Below, one piece after another: positions 1 to 11,365 of a stretch of DNA of 64,000 nt (position 1 is the first letter of the stretch; each line of letters opens with the position of its first letter). The notes beneath the pieces were generated by a model. The model saw nothing but the letters and a program-made list of their open reading frames with translations. It made no database searches and had not been told where the DNA came from. The stretch covers positions 26,004,847 to 26,068,846 of the forward strand of contig OZ024798.1 of NCBI GenBank assembly GCA_964017045.1, given 5' to 3'. Source of the stretch: Omphiscola glabra. Lineage: Eukaryota > Mollusca > Gastropoda > Lymnaeidae. The translations under genes and the position numbers were made by a program.

Positions 1-645
1 GACTCATGATTACTGTCTTTGACTCATGATTACTGTCTTTGACTCATGATTACTGTCTTTGACTCATGATTAATGTCTTTGACCCATGATTACAGTCTTT
101 GACTCATGATTACTGTCTTTGACTCATGATTACTGTCTTTGACTCATGATTATTGTCTTTGACTCATGATTAATGTCTTTGACTCATTATTATTGTTTTT
201 GAATCATGATTATTGTCTTTGACTCGTGATTACTGTCTTTGTCTCATGATTACTGTCTTTGGCTCATGATTACTGTCTTTTACTCATGATTACTGTCTTT
301 GACTCATGATTATTGTCTTTGACTCATGATTATTGTCTTTGACTCATGATTACTGTCTTTGACTCATGATTACTGTCTTTAACTCATGATTACTGTCTTT
401 GACTCATGATTATTGTATTTGACTCATGATTACTGTCTTTGTCTCATGATTACTGTCTTTGACTCATGATTACTGACTTTGACTCATGATTACTGTCTTT
501 GACTCATGATTACTGTTTTTGACTCATGATTATTGTCTTTGACTCATGATTACTGTCTTTGACTCATGATTACTGTCTTTGACTCATGATTATTGTCTTT
601 GACTCATGATTACTGTCTTTGACTCATGATTACTGTCTTTGACGC
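1..645. repeat. 20-bp minisatellite, about 32 copies, each with an AP-1-like TGACTCA
   Basis: Head-to-tail 20-bp units of the form GACTCATGATTACTGTCTTT run from the window edge, so the array probably extends further left. Most differences are single substitutions. Across each unit junction, TTT followed by GACTCATGA creates TGACTCA, the consensus for AP-1/bZIP factors. No coding frame is implied. Confidence 0.95.
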
Positions 646-765
646 ATGGTCCCTGTTGTCCAAGTAAGAGACTTTGTGTATAGGGGTGAACGTTTTAGGG
701 TCATGAGTTGAAAGTTGGTTTTGTATTCTTGTGTCTCAATGGGATCGGTCGAAGAAGAAAATGCC

Positions 766-935
766 AGACATGTGAGTGAGGATATAGGGTCATATCAAAC
801 ATGCGAGTGAAATATAAGGACATATCAAACAAGTGCGTGAGGATATATGGACATATCAAACTTGTGAGGTAGTATATAGGGACATATCTTACATGTGAGT
901 GAGGATATAGGGACATATCCCACATGTGAGTGATG
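766..935. repeat. Degenerate minisatellite, about 30-bp unit, 5 copies
   Basis: Repeated motif of the type ACATGTGAGTGAGGATATAG plus GGACATATC, with indels between copies. The open frame on the minus strand here comes from the repeat. Confidence 0.85.
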
Positions 936-967
936 ATATATTTATAGAGCGATCACGAGAAAATTAG

Positions 968-1052
968 TTAGGTCACTGAGAGTTCTCAATGGTCACTGCT
1001 GGTCACGGAGAGTTCTCAATGGTCACTGCTGGTCACGGAGAGTTCCCAATAG
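968..1052. repeat. Short tandem repeat, 30-bp unit, about 3 copies
   Basis: Units read GGTCACTGCT GGTCACGGAG AGTTCTCAAT. The first copy is partial. Confidence 0.8.
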
Positions 1053-1589
1053 TCCCAGTGATCAGCATTTCCTAGTGTTCCTTAGTTAGGTGTTTTCCAT
1101 TGTGCGCAAATGTAACGTCGTGATTTGAACATAGTTTAACGATCGCTTAAAGAACTGCGATCCCTGCTCAGAGTGTTGCTGCCGATTTTGATAAAGTGTT
1201 GAGAGTTTGTTGTGAGATTTACTGCTGGAGACCCTGGACAGCGGGTGCCAGGGCCGCCTGAGTGGGTTCGGGTTTTTATGATAGGGATCTGCCGGGATCG
1301 CAGAGACGGACCCGAATCAAATGGGTTTTTAAAAAAAAAAAAAAAAATTTATTTTGACGCACGGGTACCCCCGACGGCTAACAGTTGGTGTAAATGTCGC
1401 ACGGTTGCTTTATATTCACGTCAAGCAAATTCTCAAATAACTATTTCAAACAATACTACCCCCAACACACACACACCCCATCCCCCCCCCCCCCCCACTC
1501 ACACCTTAAAACAAAAAGGGTTTTTGATTCTGAAGTAGTCAATAGTAAAGAAATGGCATCTCTTGGAAACATTCCTAAACATTGTTAAG

Positions 1590-1629
<40 letters not shown>

Positions 1630-2425
1630 AAAAAAAAAATAAAAAAATAAAAAATAAAAAAAAATTTTTTTTTTCCACATAGTCATTGAGCATCAGTTTT
1701 CACAGAGCAGTTTCATACTTGAACAAATATGTTTGTTAAATTAAAAAAATGTCGACCAGATCATCAAAGTGACCCTTTCAAACATTCTTACCCCAGCGCG
1801 CCCCCCCCCCCCCCAAAATGTAGCCGACCACCAAGGGGACGGGGACTCCCAGTTTGGGATCAAGGCAGTAGCCCAACCCTAGTTGGGCCAATATTTTTTC
1901 CACCCTTGCCACGAAAAAAAAAACTCTGCTCAGTACGGACATCACCACCCCCCCCCCCTCTCACCACCTTTGCCACGCCACTGAGCCCTAAATGTTCATA
2001 GCTCGACATGAAAATGCATAAATAATCTCATTTACAAGTTACAAGCATGGAAAGTTTTGTGATCAAATACAAGGGTAGATAAATGTATTTTTAAAGAGAA
2101 TATAGGATAACCATAGTGGCGCCCCTTTAAACCAATAAGACTTCCATAAAAATCAAAGTATTAGCGTTTTAACTCTAAAACAGATTAAAGGGATTTCCAA
2201 TGGAGAAACGAACAAAAGAAGCAATTTGAGTGGTCTTAAAACTAACTCATTGATATGGACTCTAATAGAAAAACTGAGCTTTGCAAAGGGAGATTAGCGA
2301 AAAGATAACCGAGATGAAGAAGTCACATAATACTTGTATAAATGTGTTTCAGTGTGCCAGAACTCACTGTGAGATGGAGTTTAATTAACAGTCATATGCC
2401 CCCATTGCATTGTACTGCCGTTCGT
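1053..2425. other. Non-coding interval with homopolymer tracts
   Basis: No gene found. It holds poly-A (about 1331), poly-C (about 1484 and 1801), a long poly-T (about 1592-1625) next to an A-rich stretch, and a C-rich tract near 1945. Short open frames cross these tracts but show no recognisable protein. Confidence 0.7.
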
Positions 2426-2909
2426 AGGGTGTAGTGTGCTGAAATCAATCAGAACAGTGAGTCACACAAGCCCAACCAACAGCCAAGCTTAGCTGGGGTG
2501 TAGTGTGCTGAAATCAATCAGAACAGTGAGTCACACAAGCCCAACCAACAGCCAAGCTTAGCTGGGGTGTAGTGTGCTGAAATCAATCAGAACAGTGAGT
2601 CACACAAGCCCAACCAACAGCCAAGCTTAGCTAGGGTGTAGTGTGCTGAAATCAATCAGAACAGTGAGTCACACAAGCCCAACCAACAGCCAAGCTTAGC
2701 TGGGGTGTAGTGTGCTGAAATCAATCAGAACAGTGAGTCACACAAGCCCAACCAACAGCCAAGCTTAGCTGGGGTGTAGTGTGCTGAAATCAATCAGAAC
2801 AGTGAGTCACACAAACCCAACCAACAGCCAAGCTTAGCTGGGGTGTAGTGTGCTGAAATCAATCAGAACAGTGAGTCACACAAACCCAACCAACAGCCAA
2901 GCTTAGCTG
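2426..2909. repeat. 69-bp minisatellite, 7 nearly identical copies
   Basis: Seven units of 69 bp begin GGGTGTAGTGTGCTG and end CCAAGCTTAGCT. Copies differ at only a few sites (for example AGCCC versus AACCC), so the array is young or homogenised. Every unit contains TGAGTCA, again an AP-1-like heptamer. Confidence 0.95.
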
Positions 2910-3049
2910 CATATGGCAGCAGCGTAGCCTACCTGCAAAGAATACAATAGAGCAGTATGGACTTCAAGGCATACACCAGAAAAGCACTTTTCCCAATGTA
3001 TACAACAGAACAGATCAGCGGTAATGAATATGATGGAAAAGTCCACAAT

Positions 3050-3965
3050 AAGTTTATACAATCAAACAACCCTCCATCTAAGAATACTACAATAAAACAG
3101 CGATCAATCTAAAAGTACAACAACAAAACAGTCCACTTTCTAAGAATACTACAACAAAACAGCCCTCCATCTAAGAATACAACAACAGAACAGTCCACTT
3201 TCTAAGAATACTACAACAAAACAGCCCTCAATCTAAGAATACTACAACAAAACAGTCCACTTTCTAAGAATACTACAACAAAACAGCCCTCCATCTAAGA
3301 ATACAATAGAACAGTCCACTTTCTAAGAATACTACAACAAAACAACCCTCCATCTAAGAATACAACAACAGAACAGTCCACTTTCTAAGAATACTACAAC
3401 AAAACAGTCCACTTTCTAAGAGCACTACAACAAAACAGTCCACTTTCTAAGAATACTACAACAAAATAGTCCACTTTCTAAGAATACTACAACAAAACAG
3501 TCCACTTTCTAAGAATACTTCAACAAAATAGTCCACTTTCCAAGAGCACTACAACAAAACAGTCCACTTTCTAAGAATACAACAACAAAACAGTCCACTT
3601 TCTAAGAATACAACAACAAAACAGTCCACTTTCTAAGAATACAACAACAAAACAGTCCACTTTCTAAGAATACTAGAACGAAACAGCCCTCCATCTACGA
3701 ATACTACAACAAAACGGCCCTCCATCTACGAATACTACAACAAAACAGCCCTCCATCTACGAATACTACAACAAAACAGCCCTTCATCTACGAATACTAC
3801 AACAAAATGGCCCTCCATCTACGAATACTACAACAAAACAGCCCTCCATCTACGAATACTACAACAAAACGGCCCTCCATCTACGAATACTACAACAAAA
3901 CGGCCCTCCATCTACGAATACTACAAGAAAAAAAGCACACCTCCCAAGAATACTACAACAAAACC
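3050..3965. repeat. 31-bp minisatellite, about 29 copies in two variant blocks
   Basis: Units alternate between a variant containing CAGTCCACTTTCTAAGAA and one containing GCCCTCCATCTACGAA, both followed by TACTACAACAAAA. The second variant forms a pure block in the right third. The 69-residue frame at 3807-4016 is the repeat translated. Confidence 0.93.
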
Positions 3966-4044
3966 AAACAGCTCACCGTAAGTTTACAGCAGGGCTTTGA
4001 TGGATACCAACACTGAACAGCACAGCTCATCAGTTACCATGGTC

Positions 4045-4210
4045 TTTTAATTTTGTACAGAACATGTCAATAGATCTTATGATTGTTTAATTAGGGCAGA
4101 ACATGTCAATAGATCTTATGATTGTTTAATTAGGTCAGAACTTGTCAATGTTTAATTATGTCAGAAGTCAATAAATCCGATGGTTAATTATGTCACAACT
4201 TGTCAATAGA
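4045..4210. repeat. Degenerate repeat, about 45-bp unit, 4 copies
   Basis: The motif GAACATGTCAATAGATCTTA followed by TGATTGTTTAATTAGG recurs with growing divergence. Confidence 0.75.
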
Positions 4211-4374
4211 TCCTATGTTTTAATTAGGACACAAACTGACACTTGCTCACATTTAGAGACCTCAAATTTTTTTTTATTTTCTAAGAGGTGGATATGGCAA
4301 AGACATTTGAATCAAACAATTTTAGTTTCTGTAAGTTAACAATATAAATGTTCCAGTGGTACTATAAATTGATC

Positions 4375-5145
4375 CACACTGCCAAAATCAATGAATTGTC
4401 TCTCAATAATCATATTTCCCATATATGTCGCTCTGCGTACATCGCTATCTGTCAGATCAGCTCCATCCGCCACTACCTCACAGTTAGCGCAACAAAAACA
4501 CTAGTCTGTGCTCTTGTTCTCTCTCGTCTTGACTATTGTAACTCTCTTCTGTCCGGTTAACCAAGACATTTCATATAGAAACTGCAGATAGTTCAAAACT
4601 CAGCTGCTAGGTTAGTTCTAAAGGCAAAGAAACGTGATCACGCCACTCCATTGGCTCCCCATACAGGCGCGCTTTGATTACAAGCTGTCTGTTCTCTGTC
4701 ACAACTTTTTCTGTTGCCTGCCTTTCCTATCTTACTGAACTGCTGTCTATTCACCTCTTCGAAAGCTTCTTTCCTCCGCAGACACGCATATTCTTTATGT
4801 TCCCAGAACATGCATTAACTTAAATAATATTGTGAACTATCTTTCTCTTCTGTGCCCCAAAACAATGTAATTCTCGCCCATTACACATCCGCAATATAAG
4901 GAAAATCACAGCCTTCAAAACTGCCCTTAAGAAGACCCATCTCTTCAACTATACCGACTCATTCTCACCCTCCTCTGACTGATTAACAACTCTAGATTCT
5001 GCTGGGTGCTATCCATTGATAGATAGTACTTGGGTGGGTGAGGTCAAGCTTTTCTCCAATTGTTTTTAAATGTATACGTTTATGTGAAGCGCCTGTGGTA
5101 CTGCGCCATATAAAACCATCTACTACTAATAATAATAATAAGTTC
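4375..5145 (+). mobile_element. LINE 3' fragment (CR1/L2-like), 5'-truncated, TAA-tailed
   Basis: The translation at 4348-4560 carries the C-terminal part of a LINE reverse transcriptase, including [21 protein letters not shown] and LVLSRLDYCNSLLSG. A degraded continuation downstream encodes LKTAL-type C-terminal remnants. The copy ends in a (TAA)n microsatellite at about 5115-5141, like the related copies at 23.3-24.1 kb and 42.8-44.5 kb. Several frame breaks make it non-functional. The LINE assignment is firm; the clade is inferred. Confidence 0.85.
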
Positions 5146-5154
5146 AAGACTGAG

Positions 5155-5705
5155 GACAAATAGTGAATTAAGGAACTCACAGTAAGGAAAGATTTAATGG
5201 AACAAATAGTGAATTAAGGAACTCACAGTAAGGAAAGATGTAATGGAACAAATAGAGAATTAAGGAACTCACAGTCAGGAAAGATGTAATGGAACAAATA
5301 GAGAATTAAGGAACTCACAGTCAGGAAAGATGTAATGGAACAAATAGAGAATTAAGGAACTCACAGTAAGGAAAGATGTAATGGAACAAATAGAGAATTA
5401 AGGAACTCACAGTAAGGAAAGATTTAATAGAACAAATAGAGAATTAAGAAACTCACAGTCAGGAAAGATGTAATGGAACAAATAGAGAATTAAGGAACTC
5501 ACAGTCAGGAAAGATGTAATGGAACAAATAGAGAATTAAGAAACTCACAGTAAGGAAAGATGTAATGGAACAAATAGAGAATTAAGGAACTCACAGTCAG
5601 GAAAGATGTAATGGAACAAATAGAGAATTAAGAAACTCACAGTAAGGAAAGATTTAATGGGACAAATAAAGAATTAAGGAACTCACAGTAAGGAAAGATT
5701 TAATG
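5155..5705. repeat. 46-bp minisatellite, about 12 copies
   Basis: Units read AAGGAACTCACAGTAAGGAA AGATGTAATGGAACAAATAG AGAATT. The array begins directly after the TAA tail of the LINE fragment, so it may have grown from the insertion boundary. Confidence 0.93.
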
Positions 5706-6113
5706 AAAGAAACCACCTAAAACAATATATGTGTCTACCAAAAGCCTTCATCATCGGCGGGCAACAAAGAATGAAAAGTAAACAAACCCAGTAAAATGAA
5801 ATAACCCAATGAGATCTACAAGTAAGGGGAAATACAAATTCATTCACTTCCCTGGTGAACATCATCACATACACAAAGAAAAAAAGATAGCATTCATTGT
5901 TTATATTTTTATTTCATTTCAAACGTTTATTCCATTTTATTTATACACCTACTGATAAATGCTGATACTTGCTGGGGTGATTCAATGTGTTTTCCAGGTT
6001 TGGTTTTATCATTATCAACGGTAGTTGTAGTTGCTGAGGATAATCAAATGAATGTTGACAGGAATCAGTAAATAATGGTCAAAACATGAGACACTCACTA
6101 GCCTTGAAGAATA
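5706..6113. other. Non-coding spacer
   Basis: AT-rich single-copy-looking sequence between two arrays. I see no gene or RNA. Confidence 0.6.
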
Positions 6114-6930
6114 ATGGATCAGTCATTACAAATTTGGATCAGTCATTACAAATTTGGGGCAGTCATTAACATGGATGGGGCAGTCATTACATGGATGGGG
6201 CAGTCATTACATGGATGGAGCAGTCATTACATGGATGGAGCAGTCATTAACATGGATGGGGCAGTCCATTCAAAGTTGGGGCAGTCCATTCAAAGTTGGG
6301 GCAGTCCATTCAAAGTTGGGGCAGTCATTACATCAATGGGGGAGTCATTACACATATGGAAATAGGTCATTCCAGATTGTGCAGTCATTACACAGATGGG
6401 GCAGTCGTTACACTAAGGGATCGATCATTTACATACTGTGCAGTCATTATACCAATGGGGCAGTCATTACACCAATGGGGCAGTCATTACACCAATGGGG
6501 CAGTCATTACACCAATGGGGCAGTCATTACACCTATGGGGCAGTCATTACACCAATGGGGCAGTCATTACACCAATGGGGCAGTCATTACACCAATGGGG
6601 CAGTCACTACACCTATGGGGCAGTCACTACACCGATGGGGCAGTCACTACACCTATGGGGCAGTCATTACACCAATGGGGCAGTCATTACACCAATGGGG
6701 CAGTCATTACACCAATGGGGCAGTCATTACACCTATGGGGCAGTCATTACACCTATGGGGCAGTCATTACACCTATGGGGCAGTCATTACACCTATGGGG
6801 CAGTCATTACACCTATGGGGCAGTCATTACACCAATGGGGCAGTCATTACACCTATGGGGCAGTCATTACACCTATGGGGCAGTCATTACACCTATGGGG
6901 CAGTCATTACACCTATGGGGCAGTCATTGA
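6114..6930. repeat. 20-bp minisatellite, about 40 copies, open in three frames
   Basis: Units of GGGGCAGTCATTACACCTAT; the right 470 bp is almost perfect, differing mainly at CCAAT/CCTAT. A 20-bp period is not a multiple of three and the unit has no stop in any plus frame, so long overlapping open frames (up to 258 codons) arise without coding function. Confidence 0.95.
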
Positions 6931-7700
6931 GTGTTAATTCAATGACTGAAACAAGGGGCATGCTTGCAAGGGATTTAAATACTATTCAGCTCTTATAAGC
7001 TAACAAAGACTGCACAGTTGTAATATGCTGACGATGCCTGTACAGCAATAGTAATTGAAAATTGGCTGAGCAGCTGTAATGATTGACATGATATACTCTG
7101 AACTTGTGAATACTTTGTGCTGACAAAGCCAATGTTATTGGGTTGTTGTCTTGCTCTGAGTTCATGAATGTCTTAGCAAAACATTTGACTGTAAACAAGC
7201 TAAGTAAAAAATGTAAACCGCTCCAATGAAAATAAAGGGTGATCTATCTCTTGTCAAGAGTTAAGATCAGAGCTGTGCTGGTATAAATTCATAAGCTTGT
7301 CAGTCAGAGTTAAGATTAGAGCTGTACTGGTATTAATTCATAAAACCCTGTGAAAATGTATCCTTTAGGTCTTAATGGTCACAATGTTAAGGACAAATTC
7401 AACTTCAAATTATCTGGTCAATTCATTTATCTATCAGGTGTACAGTGTGACAACAAACCCAATGTGTTTAGCCTGTTTTGACATTAATTTATCATAGCAA
7501 AGAATGCAGTGCAGTCATAGTGTGATGTTACCACACTGTTGCAGCTGGGAAGCTGAAGGTGTTCACCTTGCCATGGCTCAGAAGTTAAAAGGTGCGGTAG
7601 GAATGGACAGGGGGTGCTTGATGATGAGTAAGTGGTTTGTGCCTTGAAAAAAAAACAAACAAGAAAATGAAATTTGATTTCAGACCATTCATGCCTGATA
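6931..7700. other. Non-coding interval with a short direct duplication
   Basis: At 7257-7345 a segment containing TTAAGATCAGAGCTGTGCTGG then TATAAATTCATAA occurs twice with minor changes. No gene was found. Confidence 0.6.
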
Positions 7701-8961
7701 CAGACCTGCCAACCTGCCAAGAAAAAAAATCTGTAGGGGTGGTGCATGCGGGGGGCGAAGTGGGGCCACTGCCCCCAGGAGGCGCCGACCAGGGGGGGGG
7801 GCGTTGGTTTACGATCTGTAAACTAATGCACAAGCCTTTTTAACAAATAAAGAACTATAAAGTTACTTCCATTGTCTTTGAAGAGTCCAAAGAACATGAG
7901 AAAATATACAGATTTATACAGTACTAGACAGAAGATCCATTTTATTTACATATAAGTACACACACACGCTGCTAAGACAAAGAGTTCAGTTTTGCTGTCT
8001 ATCCCTAGTGGCCTTTTGGCATTTGTCCAACAGCTCTTTGGACAACTGGAAATTACCATTGCAACTGATTTTATATACAAGCAACTTAAAAAGATAAACT
8101 TTCATGCTTGCCCTTGTTTATTTGTAATTTTTCTTCACAATCTTCTAGCAATCTGCGAGTGAGGAAACATTTCTTTGACTCTGGCATTAAAACGATCTGA
8201 GTTGGTAGGAGAAATATTTCCTTCAAAAAGAGAGGTGGTCAATAACACTTAGCAAAGAAATTAGACTTGGATGTCGTAGATTCACCGCACTTTTAGCTGC
8301 AGTTGTATAACTTTATGTTTATGGTTTTTTTTTGTGTGTTAAAATATATTTATTAATATCACTGTACCCACCACTTTCAATAGATTTATCCATTTAATTT
8401 TAATTAAAAAAAACTTAAACAAACAAAAAGTAAAAAAAAAAAACTGAATTATTTTTTAGCCTGGTAAAAGGATGAATCGAGATCGGATCAATTCATAATT
8501 GAAGAATGATTTGGAGATCGCGGCTCGCTTCGATAAAAACAAGGCAGTGTCTACATGTCCGGCGACCGGACTGATCGACTATTAGAGGTTACGTGACAAG
8601 GCCGACGGACAAATATCTCGCGCACCTTTGCTACGGCGGTCATGTGACTTGATCAAGTATATAATAGTAATAGTAATAGTAATAGCCGGGCGAATATCGC
8701 GAGAACTTATTCGTCCGGTAGCCAGGCATGTAGACACTACGTAAAAAAATAAATAAAGGAATGCACCATTGCCTGTCGTAGTCGTATCCGATTTTGTATA
8801 TATTTTTTTAAAAATTGTCTTTGGTCGCTTTCGGATTTTTATGACGGGTGAAAAATAATAATGTTTGGAAAATCGGAATTTTAAGAGGTTTGTCGGAAGG
8901 TCGGAATGAGGGGTAAAAAATCCGTATAATTCCGACAAATTCGGAAGGGTTGGCAGGTCTG
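7701..8961. mobile_element. 1.26-kb hAT-like element with CAGACCTGCCAACC terminal inverted repeats
   Basis: The left end reads CAGACCTGCCAACC at 7701, and the right end carries its reverse complement, GGTTGGCAGGTCTG, ending at 8961. The hexamer CTGATA lies directly outside both ends (7695-7700 and 8962-8967), consistent with a target-site duplication, although hAT elements normally make 8 bp. No transposase frame is visible, so it is non-autonomous. A smaller palindromic element lies inside. Confidence 0.72.
8545..8740. mobile_element. Nested palindromic MITE-like element, about 196 bp
   Basis: The inverted arms share AGTGTCTACATG at the outside (8546-8557 and 8727-8738) followed by an imperfect ACCGGAC, and the interior keeps diverged palindromic CG-rich pieces (CAAATATCTCGCG versus CGAATATCGCGAG). 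No convincing target duplication is visible. Confidence 0.6.
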
Positions 8962-10593
8962 CTGATAGGTCCAGTTACACATTGTAGACACGTGCACACA
9001 GACTAGGTGGAGAATTGGCCTGCTCATGGATGCAATGTAGCCAAAAAATATCCATTTTTGTGTGTGATCTTGAATAAGACATGATGATTTCACATAAAGC
9101 CATTAATCATCAGCTCAGTTATAAAATACTTGGATGTTTTGCATTTGAACTTTTGTTAAGCTAGGAGTTCACATTGAAATGATATCACAGTGCAAGGACA
9201 CAGTGCAGTATGGTGTCAGTTGAATGAACAAGTCACTGGTATGCCTGAACTGCAGGGTTCTCAAACCATCCTCACAACTACATATCGACAGCACCAGTGA
9301 GTCATACAAACACAGTGAGTTAGAAATTGTTTCTTTTAACAGCTTGTGACCCAAATCCCTTAGCTTGGTGTCAAACAAAAGTTTCATTTCATGCTAAGAG
9401 TTGGAGACCTCCATTAAACAATAGTTTCATTTCATGCTAAGAGTTGGAGACCCCCATTAAGCAATACACAACTCAAAATTATCGATAAATGACACTACAA
9501 CAAATTCGTTTTATTTTAGGCCCCGCCCCTTACACATTTTTTTGAGGGTGCTGATTTGATATTCATTTATCAAAATTATTCGTTCAGTGTACAAGGAAAT
9601 TTTTAAAAACATGAAATAAATAAAAACATTTAAGTTCTACCATTTGCTTAGGGTAAGCGGACAATTAAATTAAATACATTATGTAACAACGCAAAAAAGG
9701 AATAAATATGACACTCATGAGAGCAATTTTTTTATGTGTCACTCTTGGCAACATGCTTTTGATAAGCCATAGAATAAACTGGTACAATTTTTGCAAAAAT
9801 ATCATTGTACCCTTTCATAAGCTAAAACATAATATCTCTTATGTTGCACGGGGATTATGGCCAGGTCATTAATGTAAAAGCATTTAAAGTAAAAGAAATC
9901 ATCACATGAAAAGTTTTAAATTCATTCTCTAGATACAAAATCAAAACCATTGGCACGGGGGGGGGGGGGGGGGGGTTGAATTTATATGAATAATTCCAAC
10001 ATTAAGTGAAAAATTTGTTCTCAGAGATAAAAAAAAAAATTTGCATGAAGTTTCATGTACAGCATACACCAATAATATGCACAGCATAATAAAACAAGTA
10101 ACAGTAACTCTAAACATTCCAGCAACCATAACCCTTCAATGACACTCATAGCAACATTTTTAAAACAAAATAATTCAACTTGATGCATGAGATATTTCAA
10201 AAGATGTGTTCAAGACTTCATGCTTGTACTAGTGAGGTTGTACTAGTGAGCTTGTACTAGTGAGCTTCAACAGCTGAGGTCAAAATTTCACTTTATAACA
10301 TCATGTCCCTAAGAAAGATGATGATAATAATAATAATAATATCCTTCAACTTCTCCAGCTAAATTTATTTGACAAACTAAACATATTAACATTGAACATT
10401 GTAAAGCAGTGATTGGACCAAGTTTAAACTTTTACTCTACTTTATGTCAAACATTTAATTAAATGCACTTCTACCCAGCTACCAATGAAAGCATTATTTT
10501 TTTTTTATTCTGCAAGGGGAAACAACTCAAGGTTTTATCCTAATATTGCAACAGGGAGGTGAGCATGAGTAATCCTTGCTTACTGCTAATGCC

Positions 10594-10625
<32 letters not shown>

Positions 10626-11365
10626 TAAAAATTTACAATTGGCCACTTAAGGCAGTATTTGAGAACCATCTGGAAGAATAGATTTCCCAGCACAGGAATG
10701 GTTACTCCTTCGCTGTAACTAAATGTGTCCTCACACAACTTACACAGGGTCATTAACTCCATTGCTGTGAAAAATAATTTATCTCTCTCTACACAGTGCT
10801 GATAACTTCATTCCTGTAATAAAACACCTATGATCCCAGGATCCATTACTAAGGACCCATTACTCTGAGACCATTGCTCAATTTAAGAGCTGATATCTGA
10901 CCACAAGTGAGACCAACCAGGGAACATCAGTGCAAATTTCTCCCACCATGACAGGAAGTGGTGTGATTCAAGTACTTGTTGAAATCTGAGTGGCTGGGCC
11001 AATCTACTTGGGCAGTTAGGGCTCTCAACCCGCCTTGAAAGATGAACATTACGGTGACAAGTCCATCTTGGAAATATAAGGAGGGGTGGGCCCTTTAGAG
11101 TTATTTATCTTGTGCATCAATCCAATTTATTCAAACACCAGTGAGAGTTCAGTCACCACAGGCCATGCCCCCACATGCCATGCCCCCACATGCCATGCCC
11201 CCACAGGCCATGACCCCCACAAGTCACTACTGACAACAGCACAGTTGGGGGCCTCAATGACTGCGATACATTCTGCAACACCCGCCCATTACTTCTCCCC
11301 ACAGCTGTACTGTCTGATGAAGAAATTAAAACATTTAGTATGGCCATATGAGAAACTTCATCCAG
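8962..11365. other. Non-coding interval downstream of the USP6NL-type gene
   Basis: It contains a direct duplication at about 9385-9460 (GTTTCATTTCATGCTAAGAG), a poly-G run at about 9957-9975, a poly-A run at about 10592-10621 and a CCCCCACATGCCATG repeat at 11156-11215. The right part is presumably 3' UTR of the minus-strand gene ending at 11366. A minus-strand AATAAA lies around 10500, but its use is unproven. Confidence 0.55.

Noticed and set aside
1..645. Possible CRISPR array
   Set aside because: Units are contiguous with no unique spacers, and the sequence is eukaryotic.
6154..6937. Overlapping plus-strand open frames of 258, 213 and 186 codons
   Set aside because: They are three-frame translations of a 20-bp tandem repeat with no stops; no splice or homology support.
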